This document shows, in pieces, positions 10,452-22,077 of a DNA stretch of 64,000 nucleotides; position 1 is the first letter of the stretch; the number at the start of each line of letters is the position of its first letter. The notes under the pieces are model-generated. The model did not search any database. It worked only from the letters and a program-made list of their open reading frames with translations, and was not told where the DNA came from. A program made the translations under genes and the position numbers. This stretch comes from Semisulcospira habei (taxonomy: Eukaryota; Mollusca; Gastropoda; Semisulcospiridae), in NCBI GenBank assembly GCA_036245525.1, contig BTPG01000004.1, positions 46,295,323 to 46,359,322 on the forward strand, given 5' to 3'.

Positions 10452-10680
10452 CCAGTACATTTCTGGAGTGAAGCCCTGCACATGGACGTGGTGCTTGGCC
10501 GCTCGCCTCATGATGTCCTGCGTGTTGTCCACGTTGTCGATGGCCGTGATGGCGTCGTTGAAGACCGACATGACCTTGTTGGCGTGCTTTTCCATGGCCT
10601 CGCTCACCCGTAGCTCTTCCACGGGGATGTTGCGGAACTCGCGGAACAGGCTCTGGAGGGACGGTTTGGACCGGAATAAT
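10452..10680 (-). CDS. Globin exon 2 (C to F helices, heme pocket)
   Basis: Second coding exon of the globin, 229 bp, encoding one split base plus 76 residues. The acceptor is a pyrimidine-rich run ending ttacttccag (10690-10681) and the donor is GTATGT after the Trp codon. The peptide starts LFRSKPSLQSLF, where the Pro and the final Phe correspond to C2 and CD1. EKHANKVM carries the distal E7 His (exon residue 32) and RRAAKHHVHVQGF the proximal F8 His (residue 63 or 64). E7 to F8 is 31-32 residues, as in neuroglobin (32) and longer than in myoglobin (29). The exon ends phase 0 after TPEMYW, close to the G7.0 globin intron. All invariant heme residues are present and the frame is open, so this looks functional. 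The G and H helices must come from a third exon that I could not find in 1-10451. Confidence 0.9.
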
Positions 10681-10964
10681 CTGGAAGTAAAAACAGATGG
10701 ACCGATTCAGTCACTGACTGGCTTCAAACATAAATGGTGACTTCACTTCATTAAATGGCCTGGATCGAAATACACTGGAAATAACGAAAATAGTTGCACA
10801 AATGTAAGCAGAATAAAGGTCGAATATCGCGAAGAACGTAAAACACTGGCTCAGCAAATAAATAAATAAACGATAAACAACAACCAGAAGTGATCACGAG
10901 GGACTATCAAGGATCCCAAGTGACAGCACAGTGCTGTCGGATTTACATGAGTAACAGAGACATA

Positions 10965-11176
10965 TTAACTTATTCAGCCCCGACACACCACAGCAAAACA
11001 TGGAGATGCGTGACAGATCAAGGGTGGTGACAGAATAGCTTGGCGCCCATAGACGCCAAGCTATTTTGGCACAACCCTTGATCTATTACACACTATCTGT
11101 TTCCAGAAGTGTAATATAGTCTTCAGAGGGCAACTTCAAAATTTGGGGATTTCGGTCCTGGTGCAGAATGTGTTAA
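10965..11176. mobile_element. Family A element, subtype A2
   Basis: TTAA at 10965-10968 and 11173-11176. Hairpin TCAAGGGTGGTGACAGAATAG around GGCGCCCATAGACGCC, arms slightly diverged. Confidence 0.85.
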
Positions 11177-11332
11177 ATTAAGAACCGTGGACTATTTGCG
11201 TCGTAAAATGATGGTTCGTAACCCACAATCCCTGACCCCAATCCATCACACTCGCTTTCCCTTCAAACTGCACTGGCAGACACATCACACGGATTCCATT
11301 CCATTGATTTTGCTGCGCGAAAAGGGAGATAT

Positions 11333-11334
<2 letters not shown>

Positions 11335-11366
<32 letters not shown>

Positions 11367-11368
11367 AA
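11335..11368. repeat. (CAA)n microsatellite
   Basis: About eleven CAA units. Confidence 0.95.
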
Positions 11369-11392
11369 CACATGAGCAGGATCCCAGTACAC

Positions 11393-11462
11393 AAATGCCA
11401 TTAGACCGCAGTCGGTCCGCGCACACTGCGGCCGACTTCGGCCCGATAGCATTTTGCGTACT
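11393..11462. mobile_element. Family H fold-back
   Basis: GCCATTAGACCGCAGTCGGTCC and the inverse GGCCGACTTCGGCCCGATAGC around CGCGCACACTGC. Confidence 0.6.
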
Positions 11463-11850
11463 TGGATTGCACAACGGTGACCGATTCTCCACTTTAATCA
11501 TCGACGGCAAACTTTCTCCATGAACCCATCTTCCACCCCTTTTTCTCCACAAATTTCCCACAAAATCGTTCCATCTGTAAGAGGCGACATCCTCATGAGC
11601 TCTCGCAAGTTGATCTAGACCTTTTGCTGGCCTCATTTACGTCTGTGTCTCTCGTGTGGAGGGAGTCATCTCTGTGGCTTAACAAAATGAGATAAAATCA
11701 GACCACACACAAACTTTCTCTGTTAGGACTGCGTGCCCACGCAGCCCAGAGGAAGGGGTTAGTTGCAGGAGTGTGCTTAAATCTTGCGCAAGACAGAACG
11801 CAAGAAGCTACGCTATATAGTGCAACAGACTGCGTAGACTCCGTGGGACG

Positions 11851-11930
11851 TTAACCCTTTTCATTCTGATAAATCCATTGCTTGAAATAAATTTGATAGT
11901 TCAAGGGTGGTGCCAGAATAGCTTGGCGCC
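11851..11930. mobile_element. Family A left half, ends at hairpin apex
   Basis: TTAA at 11851-11854, CCCTTTTCATTC (subtype A3-like start), arm GATAGTTCAAGGGTGGTGCC, apex GGCGCC at 11925-11930, then unrelated sequence. Confidence 0.75.
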
Positions 11931-12439
11931 TCGTAGTCTTTCAGAGCGTTATTGGTTAAACCACTGTTTTTGTCGAAACAAGTGCAGTTTGACCAAATTC
12001 TGATTTCCAAAACATATCTAGGGGGCGGGTGGTGGTGGTGGTGCGGGGAGCGGCGGGGGGGTGGGGGGGTGGGGGGGGAGGTGGAAGAGGAAGGGGGTGT
12101 AAGTTGGTTCTAAACTGAGCGACCAAAGATAGGAGCAAACCATACTGTATAGATTTATTGACCCTCCCTCTTACTGGTCCACTGGTCCTTCACTGCAACC
12201 AGCTAACCTTAGCGGCCCGGCCCGCCGCCAGTTGCAGCTTTAACTCCCCTGATGACCAACCCCATTAAAAAACACTTATGTAAATTAGTACACATTGAAA
12301 AGAAGGAGGTGACGACTGTTGGTCTATACCTCTGTCTGCGGGAAGGAAATCACGATTCAATGGCACAATGGAAAATCGATGGGCAAGCAACATACAAGAC
12401 TCCAAAGACTGACGACCCCTTCTACGAAACACATGTGCA

Positions 12440-12520
12440 AATGAGACCAGCCGGTGGTATAGATCCTCATGCAACTGCGGGGGCTCATGAGGATCTACGC
12501 CTCTTGCCATTGGAAATGGG
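12440..12520. mobile_element. Family B hairpin fragment
   Basis: GGTATAGATCCTCATGCAACTG and GGCTCATGAGGATCTACGCC arms; outer parts not recognised. Confidence 0.6.
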
Positions 12521-12690
12521 GGGGGGGGGGGGGGTAGTCGAAGACAACATGCACGCCGTTTCCTGAATGGTCTTGAGAGGCGATTCAACGACCATGAATG
12601 GCGCTCGCAAGCGCTGCTCCCAAAGGTTCATCCTTACGTCGCTGAGCACTCGAGATTACGTGCAGTTTCATTCACATATCTAAGACTCAG

Positions 12691-12760
12691 TGGTGTACTG
12701 GTCTGTGAATGTGAATCTTATGCTCGAAACCGTAAGGTTCAAACTCACATACCAGCACGA
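12691..12760. mobile_element. Family I fold-back
   Basis: GTGTACTGGTCTGTGAATG ... CTCACATACCAGCACG around AAACCGTAAGG, diverged arms. Confidence 0.6.
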
Positions 12761-13091
12761 ACGAAAGCGTCGATCGACCTCCTTTGTGTTTCTGTGTCTA
12801 CCCTTATACTTATAGTTCTAAGTGCTTTTCCTTTCTAAACAGTAATTAATTGTAAGCGCTAATTTTTACTACAAACCCGAAAGTTAAATTACACTTTGTA
12901 TTTTAAGTGCCATAACATTTTTTTTTCATTTTCTTATATTTTTTTTTCTTATAAAACGTAGGCGCTGATAAATGAGCATGAAGGTGCAGCGTTCCTAGCT
13001 CGTCAGGTTTATTTTGCTTATATGACCGGCTGGCGACATATATTCAATATTGTTTTATTTTTTCACACGCAGCGCAGGCACGTCCTGGACG

Positions 13092-13291
13092 TTAACCCTT
13101 TTAGCTCGACGGGTGCATGTCCAAAATTGTGCTACTTACAACGACTATGTACCAGTTGCAGGGGGTGGACTGACCATGATAATTCACGGGTAGTGCCAGA
13201 TTAGCGTGGCGCCTAGCTAATCTGGCACTACCTTTGAATTATCATGGTCAATCAATCTCCTACTACAGGGTGTTGGAGCTGACAGGGTTAA
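13092..13291. mobile_element. Family A element, trimmed at the apex
   Basis: TTAA at 13092-13095 and 13288-13291. Left arm reaches GCGTGGCGCC but the right arm resumes at TAGCTAATCTGGC, so about 10 bases at the tip are lost. Confidence 0.85.
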
Positions 13292-13867
13292 GCATTGTAC
13301 AACCAACCATCCAACCAACCAACCATTATTTCCGACCAGGAAGCAAAATGACAAACGCAGAGAAGTGCGGTTTTCCTTTCTTTATTTTTCCGCGGCTGCC
13401 ATACCGCCTTGAAGGACCGCTAGTTTCAAGTGCATTTCCGTTCTCAGCTAGCTGTAACAGGTGATTCGTTATTGAATTAAAAAAGCGGAAGAAACATGCT
13501 ACTTGTACTGCTCTGTGTACTGTCGATCATGAAGTAAATACATAATATTTGGCACTGGAAGTGCGAACGAGGAATGCAGTTCCCCTTCCTAAGTTTCCTC
13601 AGCTGGCAGTTCGCCTTGAGGGGTTTCTCCTTGTGTCTGGAGCTATCGTTCACCACACCCTTGAAGAAGGCCGCCCCAGGTTTTCAACGCTGTTACGATT
13701 GCTGCGCAGTGGTATGCCAAATACAAGGGCTTCGTTTCTCTCATTCTTACCTCCCCTCCCGCCCTCCCCACCCCTCCCCCCCCCATCCCCCCCAACCCAT
13801 TCCTCCCTCCCCCACCAACACTGCCTCTTCTTCCTCTCTACGGTCTGAACGATTGCGTCATTGTATG

Positions 13868-14085
13868 ATAAACACACCATTAGGCCCGACGCAGTACAGC
13901 AACAGATGGATAGACTACGATAATTTAAGGGTATTGACAGATTAGCTTGGCGCCTAATGGCGCCAAGCTAATCTGTCACTACCCCTGAATTATCATGATC
14001 ATCCGCATCTCCTGAAACTGGTAAATAATCGTCAGGTGACACCTCCAAATTTTAGAAAATGCGGCCTTGGCATTGAATGGGTTAA
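13868..14085. mobile_element. Family A element
   Basis: Degraded left end (CACCATTAGGCCCGACG), right end TTGAATGGG plus TTAA at 14082-14085. Hairpin around GGCGCCTAATGGCGCC. Shares its TTAA with the adjoining family C element. Confidence 0.8.
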
Positions 14086-14160
14086 CTCATTCGAGACGAA
14101 CCGCCTCCGGTACACGGCGTAAGCCGCGTATCCGGAGGCGGCACGTCTGAAATGAGTAAA
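14082..14160. mobile_element. Family C element
   Basis: TTAACTCATTCGAGACGAACC ... GCACGTCTGAAATGAGTAAA. Left TTAA shared with the preceding family A copy; right terminus has lost one base. Confidence 0.8.
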
Positions 14161-14662
14161 CGCATTTGCAACACGCCCGGGTTTCGAAACAAAAAACGCC
14201 GCTCACACTTTGAAACTGCAATGATCCGAGAACTCTTCCTCGCTTGTGTAAGCTAAAAACGAACCATGTTCCACGCATTGGCTCCATCGTGCGGTTTCAA
14301 AACGCCACCCACATCACTGGTGTGATGTTGCACCACCTTTGATCTACTTCGTGTGAAGAACACGTAATATACATTGCAAGTTGGTTGGTCCATACTGACC
14401 AACAGGAGGTGCTAGATCTTCACGAGCCCCTCAAGCACGCGATACCTCACACGGACGACATAAAGATCCCTGCAATCTGCAGTGGTCCACGCGATCCTAT
14501 GCTTCGTGCTGACAACACGCGGCTAAACACACCCACTCCGTTGAGTATTTAAAAAAAAAATAAATCACCAGACTGGAACACATCAATATTCTATTCGCGC
14601 AGCAAGTGATGCACTTCCTGTGTGCGCATGGGAGACATTATCCCATTAGTTTTACCATCAAT

Positions 14663-14935
14663 TTAAACCCTTCACCCTCGGTGGACGCAGATAGTGTTTT
14701 TGAAATCTTTTTTTTTCATTTAACGTCCAAGAACCATAACCGTCCAAGGAACATGTATATAAAATAGTGTCAGCAAGAGGCATAGATCCTCATGAGCCCC
14801 CGCAGTTGCGGGGATTCATGATGATCTACGCCTCTTGTTGACCCCACTATGTATGGATGTTCCTTGGACGGCTCAATTAAGAAAAATTTCAGAAACACAG
14901 TCTGCGAATAGTCAGTCTTTGAAAAGGATAGTCAC
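14663..14935. mobile_element. Family B element
   Basis: TTAAACCCTTCACCCTCGGTGG start at 14663. Arms CATAGATCCTCATGAGCCCC / GATGATCTACGCCTCTTG. GTCCAAGGAACATG at about 14753 pairs with GATGTTCCTTGGACG at 14857. Confidence 0.75.
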
Positions 14936-14950
14936 CCGCAAGAGGCAGAA

Positions 14951-15271
14951 ATGAGTCCGAAATAGCTCAGGCGGTTAAACGTCGGAGCAGGAGAATGAGC
15001 GAAGGGAATCGCCGGGTCGTGGGTTCGAATCCCGTCCCGGCTCCGGTAGCTGGACTCACAATCCAGGAGAAAAAACGGATTTGTTCAATAACATGTCGGT
15101 TGAAAGGTCCTGGTAAATCAAAGTGGCACAGTTGGAGTGCGCCTGAGTTGATCAGTGTTCAGGTCGCACTCCATAGGCAATAGATTTCCCTGTCCCCGAT
15201 AACCCGCCCGTCAGGGCCGTCCATGATCACCTCGGTGCTGTAGACGTTAAACCCGAACTAACCAACCAAGC
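14951..15271 (+). mobile_element. tRNA-derived SINE, family S2, copy 1
   Basis: Box A TAGCTCAGGCGG and box B GGGTTCGAATCCC in a tRNA-like head, then a body ending GACGTTAAACCCGAAC with an AACC tail. Possible target duplication GGCAGAA at 14944-14950 and 15272-15278. Confidence 0.82.
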
Positions 15272-15480
15272 GGCAGAAGACGAATTCACATAAATCAACT
15301 GCGAAATATAGTTATATAAAAAGTCACCGAAGCAGGGCGACCAACGGATTAAATTGTCGAAATATCTCAAGAACTTAATAGCGCCATGCGTACGTCATGG
15401 CGGACATGATGAAAGTATTGCTGAACAAAACCCATTTGCCTGAGACCTAAAACGTAGGACAGACAGCCAGAGTGTTATGT

Positions 15481-15671
15481 TTAACCCATTTAGCCCCAAC
15501 ACCCGAGATGAATGGACCATGATAATTCAAGGGTAGTGTCAGATTAGCTTGGCGCCTTCAGGACGCTACCCTTGAATTATCATGGTCCATCCATCTCCTG
15601 CAACGGGTACATATTTGTTAAGTGACACCTCCCAAATTTAGGAAATGTGGCTTTGGAACTAAATGGGTTAA
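15481..15671. mobile_element. Family A element, trimmed apex
   Basis: TTAA at 15481-15484 and 15668-15671. Left arm reaches GGCGCCTTCAGG; the right arm resumes only at CGCTACCCTTGAATTATC, so its inner part is missing. Confidence 0.85.
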
Positions 15672-16014
15672 GGCCTCGCTGACTGGTAAGGCTGTGTGGC
15701 AGCGGCGTGAGACGCGGGAAGAAATTGGTTGCGAAGACAGACGGTACCAACATGACCTGCGAACCCAATTCTCGGCATCCTTCCTCCTTGGCCGGTCCCT
15801 GCCGATGCCCATGCCCAATCGATCCGTGTTTCCAAAGCTTCGGTTCGCCGCCTGTCAGCTGCCGGCTAGCTGCCTGTATCGTTTATTATGACCGTCAAAC
15901 GCTTAGAGCCAGTTGTTTTCTTTCCCTGAGAGCCAAGTGTCAGCCCGCGTACTAAGTACAATACGGGCATACTGGCACTGCCGGCTGCCGGTTAGTTTGC
16001 TGCCTGTATCGACT

Positions 16015-16150
16015 ACTCGGTAGAACGGTCAAATGCCGAGAAAATCTGACCACCACCCAACTGCAAGAGGTATATATCCTCATGAGTCCCCGCAGGTGCC
16101 TCTTGCTGACACCAATCTGAACCCATGTTCCTGGGACAGGCAGGGTTTTA
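16015..16150. mobile_element. Family B, truncated hairpin
   Basis: CCACCCAACTGCAAGAGG, one arm ATCCTCATGAGTCCCC, then GTGCCTCTTGCTGACACC; the second inner arm is deleted. Confidence 0.65.
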
Positions 16151-16199
16151 GGTGTAGTATTATCCCATTGCACCATGAGTTTGATTTTTTTAAAAAAAT

Positions 16200-16378
16200 G
16201 TTTATTGTCCTATGAAGGTTACATTATAGATTAGGAGACAGATCAAGCGTTTTCGTTCAAGGGTGGTGCCAGACTAGCTTGGCGCTTGAGGCGCCAAGCT
16301 AGTCTGGCACCACCCTTGAACTAACTATCATAGTCAAAGTTATTCAAGCAGTGGTTGTATCAGGATGAAAACGGTTAA
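16200..16378. mobile_element. Family A element
   Basis: Hairpin GTTCAAGGGTGGTGCCAGAC around GGCGCTTGAGGCGCC; right TTAA at 16375-16378. Left terminus unclear. Confidence 0.7.
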
Positions 16379-16488
16379 CGAAAACTGCAGAAATACAGTA
16401 AGCGTCAACTGACACTGAGCGGGTTAAATCCAGTTGTTTTCCTTTGCCTGAGAGATAAGTGGTAGCCTGTGTGCTCAATAAAGTTCGG

Positions 16489-17049
16489 TTGGTTGTACAT
16501 TGCCGTCCCGACAGCAACAAGACTGTTTTGGGACGTGCCTGAACCTAAACAGAATATTGAATGTATGTCGCCAGCTGGTCTAATACGCTAAATAAATCTG
16601 AGATCATTTAGCAACACACATCCAATATCAGGGCCGGATCACTTACATGTTGGGGGGGGGGGGGAGAAATGAACCACCTGAAACAGACACCTAAAGCAGA
16701 GTTTTGACTGTTTTGAGTATGGCTTTTTTTTTTTCTTTCACCAAGGTGAGCAAATATCATCCTTCAGTGTATCAAAGTTTATGTTGTAGTTTTTATGGGG
16801 GAAGGGGGGGGGGCATTGGGCCCCCCCCCCCCCCGGATCCGGCCCTAAATATCAAGAGCTACAGACAGCGCAGACAGTAGGGAGAGTTTAAAAAAAGGAA
16901 AATACAGGTGAATGGACCAAGGGTAGACAGAAACACATGCCCCAGAATAGAAGGGAAAACCCACCCTGTGGGGCTGACCAGGGTGACTCTGGGAACTCAA
17001 AAGTAGTTAACCCCACCCAAGTCCCCCAGGGCAGACCCGGGTGGGGGTC
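16489..17049 (-). mobile_element. Retroposon family F, copy 3, split by a hAT-like element
   Basis: Flanked by AATAAAGTTCGG at 16477-16488 and 17050-17061 (12 bp). Interior broken at 16630/16847 by a nested element. Confidence 0.8.
16631..16846. mobile_element. hAT-like non-autonomous element
   Basis: 216 bp with terminal inverted repeats GGGCCGGATC / GGATCCGGCCC, long G and C runs inside, and near-identical 8-bp flanks (CAATATCA and AAATATCA). Eight-base duplications with GGGCCGG-type ends suggest the hAT superfamily. It interrupts retroposon F copy 3. Confidence 0.6.
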
Positions 17050-17079
17050 AATAAAGTTCGGACAAATCAGCATCAGCAA

Positions 17080-17470
17080 GAGGCATAGACTCTCACGGGT
17101 CCCTGGAACTGCAGAGGCTGATGTGAGTCTATGTCCTGTAGTTAAAAGGGGTTGCCTACAGTTCATTGTACAGTCAAACCCTTCAATCCCGACAGCCCAA
17201 GTACAACGTAATGTCGTGTCTGAAGCAGCAAAAGACCTGGATTCTCGTCAGCCCTTGAAACTGCAGGGGCTCATGTGAGTCTATGCCTCTTGCAGTTGAA
17301 AGAGGCTGCTTATGCAGTTGTACTACGGTCCAACGCTGCAATCCATTTGTTTTCCAGTGCCTGAGAACTAAGATATACTGAGGTAAAAGTAATGGCGCAT
17401 CTAAACAGCAGGCACTCATGAGAGCCTTAGCCTCTCGCGGATGAAAGGATCTGCCTAAACAGATTACGAT
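17080..17470. repeat. Degenerate run of family B-like hairpins
   Basis: Three diverged hairpin pieces at about 17084-17140, 17225-17300 and 17405-17445, each with a CTCATG-GAGTCTATGCCTC-type arm, separated by repeats of a TTTTCC-TGCCTGAGA motif that also occurs at 15915, 16437 and 17350. Confidence 0.55.
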
Positions 17471-17561
17471 TATGGCAGTCGAAAGCTTTAATCCCGGTGT
17501 TTTCCTCTGTCTGAGGCAGGACAGTTCGCATTCGTAAGCCTCTGCATAATACGCCTCTGCA

Positions 17562-17765
17562 TTAATCCAGTCAGCCCTGACGCTGTAAAGCAGGAGATGG
17601 GTGGACCATGATAATTCAAGGGTAGTGTCAGATTAGCATGGCGCCAAGCTAATCTGGCACTGCCCTTGAATTATCATGGTCGATCCATCTCCTGCAACTG
17701 ATGCATAGTCATTAGATGACGCCTCTAAAATTTGGGAAATGCGGTCGTCGGGCTGAATGAGTTAA
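17562..17765. mobile_element. Family A element
   Basis: TTAA at 17562-17565 and 17762-17765. Compact apex CATGGCGCCAAGC. Shares its right TTAA with the next family A element. Confidence 0.88.
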
Positions 17766-17975
17766 CTCATTCTACCCCATCACCGAAATCCCCAAATTTT
17801 GCCGTTGTCCTCTGAAGACTGCATTGCAGTGCAGGACTCAGATTGACCATGATAGTTCAAGGGTGATGCCAGAATAGCTTGGCGCCCATAGGCGCCAAGC
17901 TATTCTGGCATCACCCTTGAACTATCATGGTCGAACCTTATCTTGCTGTGGTGTGTCTGGGGTAGAATGAGTTAA
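17762..17975. mobile_element. Family A element, subtype A2
   Basis: TTAA at 17762-17765 and 17972-17975. Hairpin around GGCGCCCATAGGCGCC with nearly perfect arms (GATAGTTCAAGGGTGATGCC). Confidence 0.9.
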
Positions 17976-18101
17976 CGCAGTTGCAGCTGCATGCGAGTTT
18001 AAGCTATTTGCAGATAAAAGTGCGCCCCCTCCACCCCCCGCCCCGAACAGTTTTATGGGTGTCGGTCAGAGTGGAACTAGGAGATAAAATTTGGAAGATT
18101 T

Positions 18102-18498
18102 GGGGCGGTCCGTGGCGCAGTGGTTAAAGGTGCGAGGTTCGATTACGGGTTCCGGCGTCGGATTTTTCTCCTCTAGTAAGTGTCACCGTTAATTCGGGCG
18201 GACCGTCGGGGGTTCTTTCTCCGGGTACTCCGGCTCTTCCTCCCCCTCCACTTTGGTATCAGTTTCAGCCCACTTAATCAAATTTCAATACAACGATTTT
18301 GAATTTCCAAAAACTACAGTAGCTCGCTTGAGCTTGCCCTTAGCACCACGTGAATGTTCTGTGTTTATGTACAGTGTGTGAGTGAATGCGCGTGATTCAC
18401 GTGAGCGTGCTTGTTGGGTTAAGTTCGCGGCGGCGCTTTGAGCCGATTTTCAATTGGGATAAAGCGCCTATTTAATGCGATTATTATTATTATTATTA
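18102..18498 (+). mobile_element. tRNA-derived SINE, family S1, copy 1
   Basis: Starts GGGGCGGTCCGTGGCGCAGTGG (box A GTGGCGCAGTGG) with a box B GGTTCGATTAC, and ends in an ATT repeat. About 18 bases between the boxes are missing compared with the other copies, so its promoter is damaged. Confidence 0.8.
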
Positions 18499-18647
18499 GC
18501 ATCCAAATACACCGCTTTAATAAGACACACACTACCGCAGACTCATAAATCCCAGAGACAAAGGATTTGCCAAGAATGCGCTTCAGCAAGGAAATTTCAT
18601 CGAAAAAGTCATTAGGGCAACACATAAAAACCGTGGCAAAACACAAA

Positions 18648-18718
18648 AGCAAGAGGCATAAATCCTCATGAGCCCCCGCAAATGCGGGGGCTCATGAGGA
18701 TCTAGGCCTCTTGCTGGT
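18648..18718. mobile_element. Family B hairpin core
   Basis: GCAAGAGGCATAAATCCTCATG / CATGAGGATCTAGGCCTCTTGC around CCCCGCAAATGCGGGG. Outer parts not seen. Confidence 0.75.
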
Positions 18719-18764
18719 TCCATTTATATGCAGCTGACTTAATGTGATGAAGGCATGCTGAAAC

Positions 18765-18835
18765 ACACAGGCACGGGGTGATCGTTGCGATGTTGATCAC
18801 TTCTGAACACGGGTAGTAGCAAATAGCACTTTATC
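18765..18835. repeat. Dispersed repeat M, copy 1
   Basis: ACAGGCACGGGGTGATCG ... ACACGGGTAGTAGCAAATAG. Resembles 27476-27545. Short inverted pieces of it recur in its own flanks. Confidence 0.5.
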
Positions 18836-18918
18836 AATGATCATCCCACACCTGTGCTGAGAAAACAACAAAACTCGCTGATTTTCGTAGAATACTGACG
18901 GAGTCAATGCATCGACCT

Positions 18919-18940
18919 CGCATATATATATATATATATG
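18919..18940. repeat. (TA)n microsatellite
   Basis: Ten TA units. Confidence 0.9.
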
Positions 18941-20815
18941 AACTCCTCCCCTCTGGCCGCAGACTCCGCACGCACAAAGCTAGAACACTTAGACTACAGC
19001 ACAGTTTCATCCCCAAATCCATCACTCTAAGCAATCTGTAGGTACATCCACGCATACCCAAACCTAACTCCTCCCCCTATCCCCCTTTACCTGTGCAATC
19101 AGTAGGAATGGAGCTTGTTGATTTTAGAGAAGTGATTATATTGTGTTTTATTTGGTGGTGAACAAGGACATACTGGGATTGTTGTTACTGAGTGTTCACC
19201 CACTAATTATTTTACTACGGTAGACTTTAATTATGCAGCTTGTGTAATAATGTGTAATAATGTACTGAGACGTTTGTATAGTAAGTAGTGAGGTTTAGGA
19301 CTAGGTTGAAACACGCGTATTATGTATGCATATGTAGAGGTGGGTGTGAATGTATAAGTGCCGCTCAGTTCAGTCCATAAAAGATGTTTGTGTGAGATGT
19401 GTAAGAGTTATGTGTAAAGATTTTGTAGTGTTTACTTTATATCCATTTGGAATTTGTAGCTGTGCAAGTGCAGGGAGAAAATGTTCATAATTATGCTATA
19501 ATGTTTTTATGTCTTGTTTGTACTATTTGTTATAAATGTACCACAACCGAATTTCTCTTTTCGAGATAATAAAGTACTCTTATTCTTATATATATATACA
19601 CTGACTTCCATTAAAAACGCAAAAGTGTCTGTAAGTGTACCCGCAAACAAAGAGCCACCCTGACAGCAAAAAAAGAAAATCTTATTTGTTGCTTACTTCA
19701 GACGTTTAGCCTACTGTCTGAGCTACCTTTACACAAAAATTGGATGAGTTATCGCCCATGGCTACCTAGGAGGACACAGGGTTTCATTAATGGTGAAAAT
19801 AAGCAAAACTGGACACACTGTGAAGAAGTTTCCTGTGATATGTTTTAACACACAAGTTGTGTGGATTGCTTATGATGTTATTGACTGCCTCAAACGAAAT
19901 TTGACTCGAAAAATTTATTAGAGAACCAGAACTTCCGGTGCACATCATTTTCTTAATAAATCTTATTTATTTTATGTGAATTACTTTCGAACCATTTTTA
20001 TGCTTCAGTGACCGACACAGAGATAATGAACACACCCATATCCATTTATCAGATAAATAAGGCCGCTAACCTAAAAATAAAGAACTTTTTGATTTTCATG
20101 TTTGTAGGTCATGTTGATTATTTAGGTGCCTTTGACAAACGAAAAGTAGGTCAAGACCAAACCGACCGGATTTTCATGCACACGGACCCTAGTGACACTG
20201 CACATTGGTTGGCTTTCAGCTGTGTCTTCTTGCAGATGCTCTCTATTTGACTTTCAATATCCTGTGATGTGGTAGTCACAAACCAGACAGGTGAGGCTAG
20301 CGCTGGCAGAATTGTACACAAACCAAGGGGAATCACTCAGCGCTGGACAGACAAACAGTTAGATCCCCTGCCCCCGCCTATCAGGCACCCAATTTAAAGC
20401 CCACAGAGAAATACGCAGGTATAGAACAAGACGATCATTTGCATCCTCAAAAAGAAGGCATCAGGTCTCTTATATAACCCATGTCTTTCTCCGGAACTTA
20501 GGAAGTAGGCAGGAGAAACATACATACACAAACACGAAGGTGCACTACTATATGTGGTCGGGTAAATACCCTGATTTCCCACAGTAGATGCACAGAACAT
20601 TACACAACAATGTAACGTTGTAATGTGATGGTAGTGTCACTGATGACATCATAAGTCATCGATGTGCGATTTTTATGACTAAACATTCTATTCGCACAAG
20701 GCATAACACACTATTCATAACATTTTCTAATAAATAAGGTCAAAATTACCCGGATTAAAGCATATTTACTAAGAAAAGCGTTATGGTGAAAAATTTGCGT
20801 TTCTTTTGTTGATCA
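18941..20815. other. No gene or family recognised
   Basis: AT-rich sequence with a short TA run near 19587-19600. No open frame with convincing coding character, no splice-bounded exon and no fold-back family. It may be old transposon sequence or plain intron. Confidence 0.5.

Positions 20816-20816
<1 letters not shown>

Positions 20817-20902
<86 letters not shown>
20817..20902. repeat. (TA)n microsatellite
   Basis: About 43 TA units. Confidence 0.98.
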
Positions 20903-20904
<2 letters not shown>

Positions 20905-21084
20905 GTCTGAAACGTTACTGCGATGTACAGCACACGTTCAGTCATGGGCTAATGTAACGCACGCAGACTTGCCCACAGTCGTACGCACAGACTCTCGCAC
21001 AACAGACGCATACACCGCCACTGACTCAGACGAGCGCATCCATGCGGTAAAACTCAACACACGGGCTCCCTTTCTAAAGTGACT

Positions 21085-21316
21085 TGATTGTCCAGCTACA
21101 CGAGGACCAGCAAGGCCAGGTCAGACTCAACAATGACCTCTCAGAACCATTCCCTATTCTCAACGGCGTAAAGCAGGGCTGCGTGCTGGCACCGACCCTC
21201 TTCACCATCTTTTTTAGCATGATGTTGAAGCAGGCCACAGTGGACCTCGATGATGACGATGCAGTGTACATCAGGTATCGTCTCGATGGCAGCCTGTTCA
21301 ACCTCAGACGACTGCA
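21085..21316 (+). pseudogene. Internal RT fragment of the same LINE family
   Basis: Closely matches 55406-55637 of the intact LINE: it carries the MIVQLHEDQQGQVRLN segment, the motif B box NGVKQGCVLAPTLFTIFF, and stops after FNLRRLQ, before the FADD box. Both ends are missing. It differs from the intact copy at a scatter of mostly silent positions. Flanks are unrelated to the LINE. Confidence 0.85.
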
Positions 21317-21434
21317 GTTCCACTCTTTACAAGCACTCTAAACACAACAACAACGTAACACTTGCTAAACACACAACATATTGGATCAATGAGAAACGTC
21401 ACGTAACCTGGCTGATACAAATAACTCACACGTT

Positions 21435-21438
<4 letters not shown>

Positions 21439-21499
<61 letters not shown>
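21439..21499. repeat. (CA)n microsatellite
   Basis: About 30 CA units. Confidence 0.98.
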
Positions 21500-21503
<4 letters not shown>

Positions 21504-22077
21504 TTCATAAACTGTCTACTTTCGTAACACCCCCATATCTCTGTCACTAACTTGAAACAGACTATAGCCTAACACTCTTGCTATACACTACTCTATACAC
21601 TGGAAAAGACTATGCTTAACCATCCACGTACTACCTTCATAGCGACTTAAGCATACACACCTTACATTCCTTTAGTCATCCATCTCGGTAAATAACTGTA
21701 TACCAATCAACAACGCTATACAACCAGATTACTCTTACCAACGCCTACTGTCTTTAACTAACAACTATCAATACTACATATATAGAAACATACCTGAATT
21801 CTAGGCTTCAGAGTCTTGGAATACGGGCTAGGTATCTCAAACACATCCGTCCAAGCTGACGATAAGCCCCGTACTGACGAAACTAGACCTCTGACAGACA
21901 CAGCTTTTGCCTAGAACTCACTAAACAGAACTCACCCAAAACTCCGTGCTAACCATGTCTTAAAGATTCCACGTGGAGAGCAGGCCCCACGGACTATCGG
22001 CACAAACAAACCAAAAACTGTACCGTATTTACCCTAATGTGTGAGCACTATGCACGAGCATAGAGCTTCATCACAGC
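21500..22077. other. C-over-G skewed sequence, no gene seen
   Basis: The plus strand has many more C than G, especially 21500-21800. No ORF or repeat family recognised. Confidence 0.45.
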
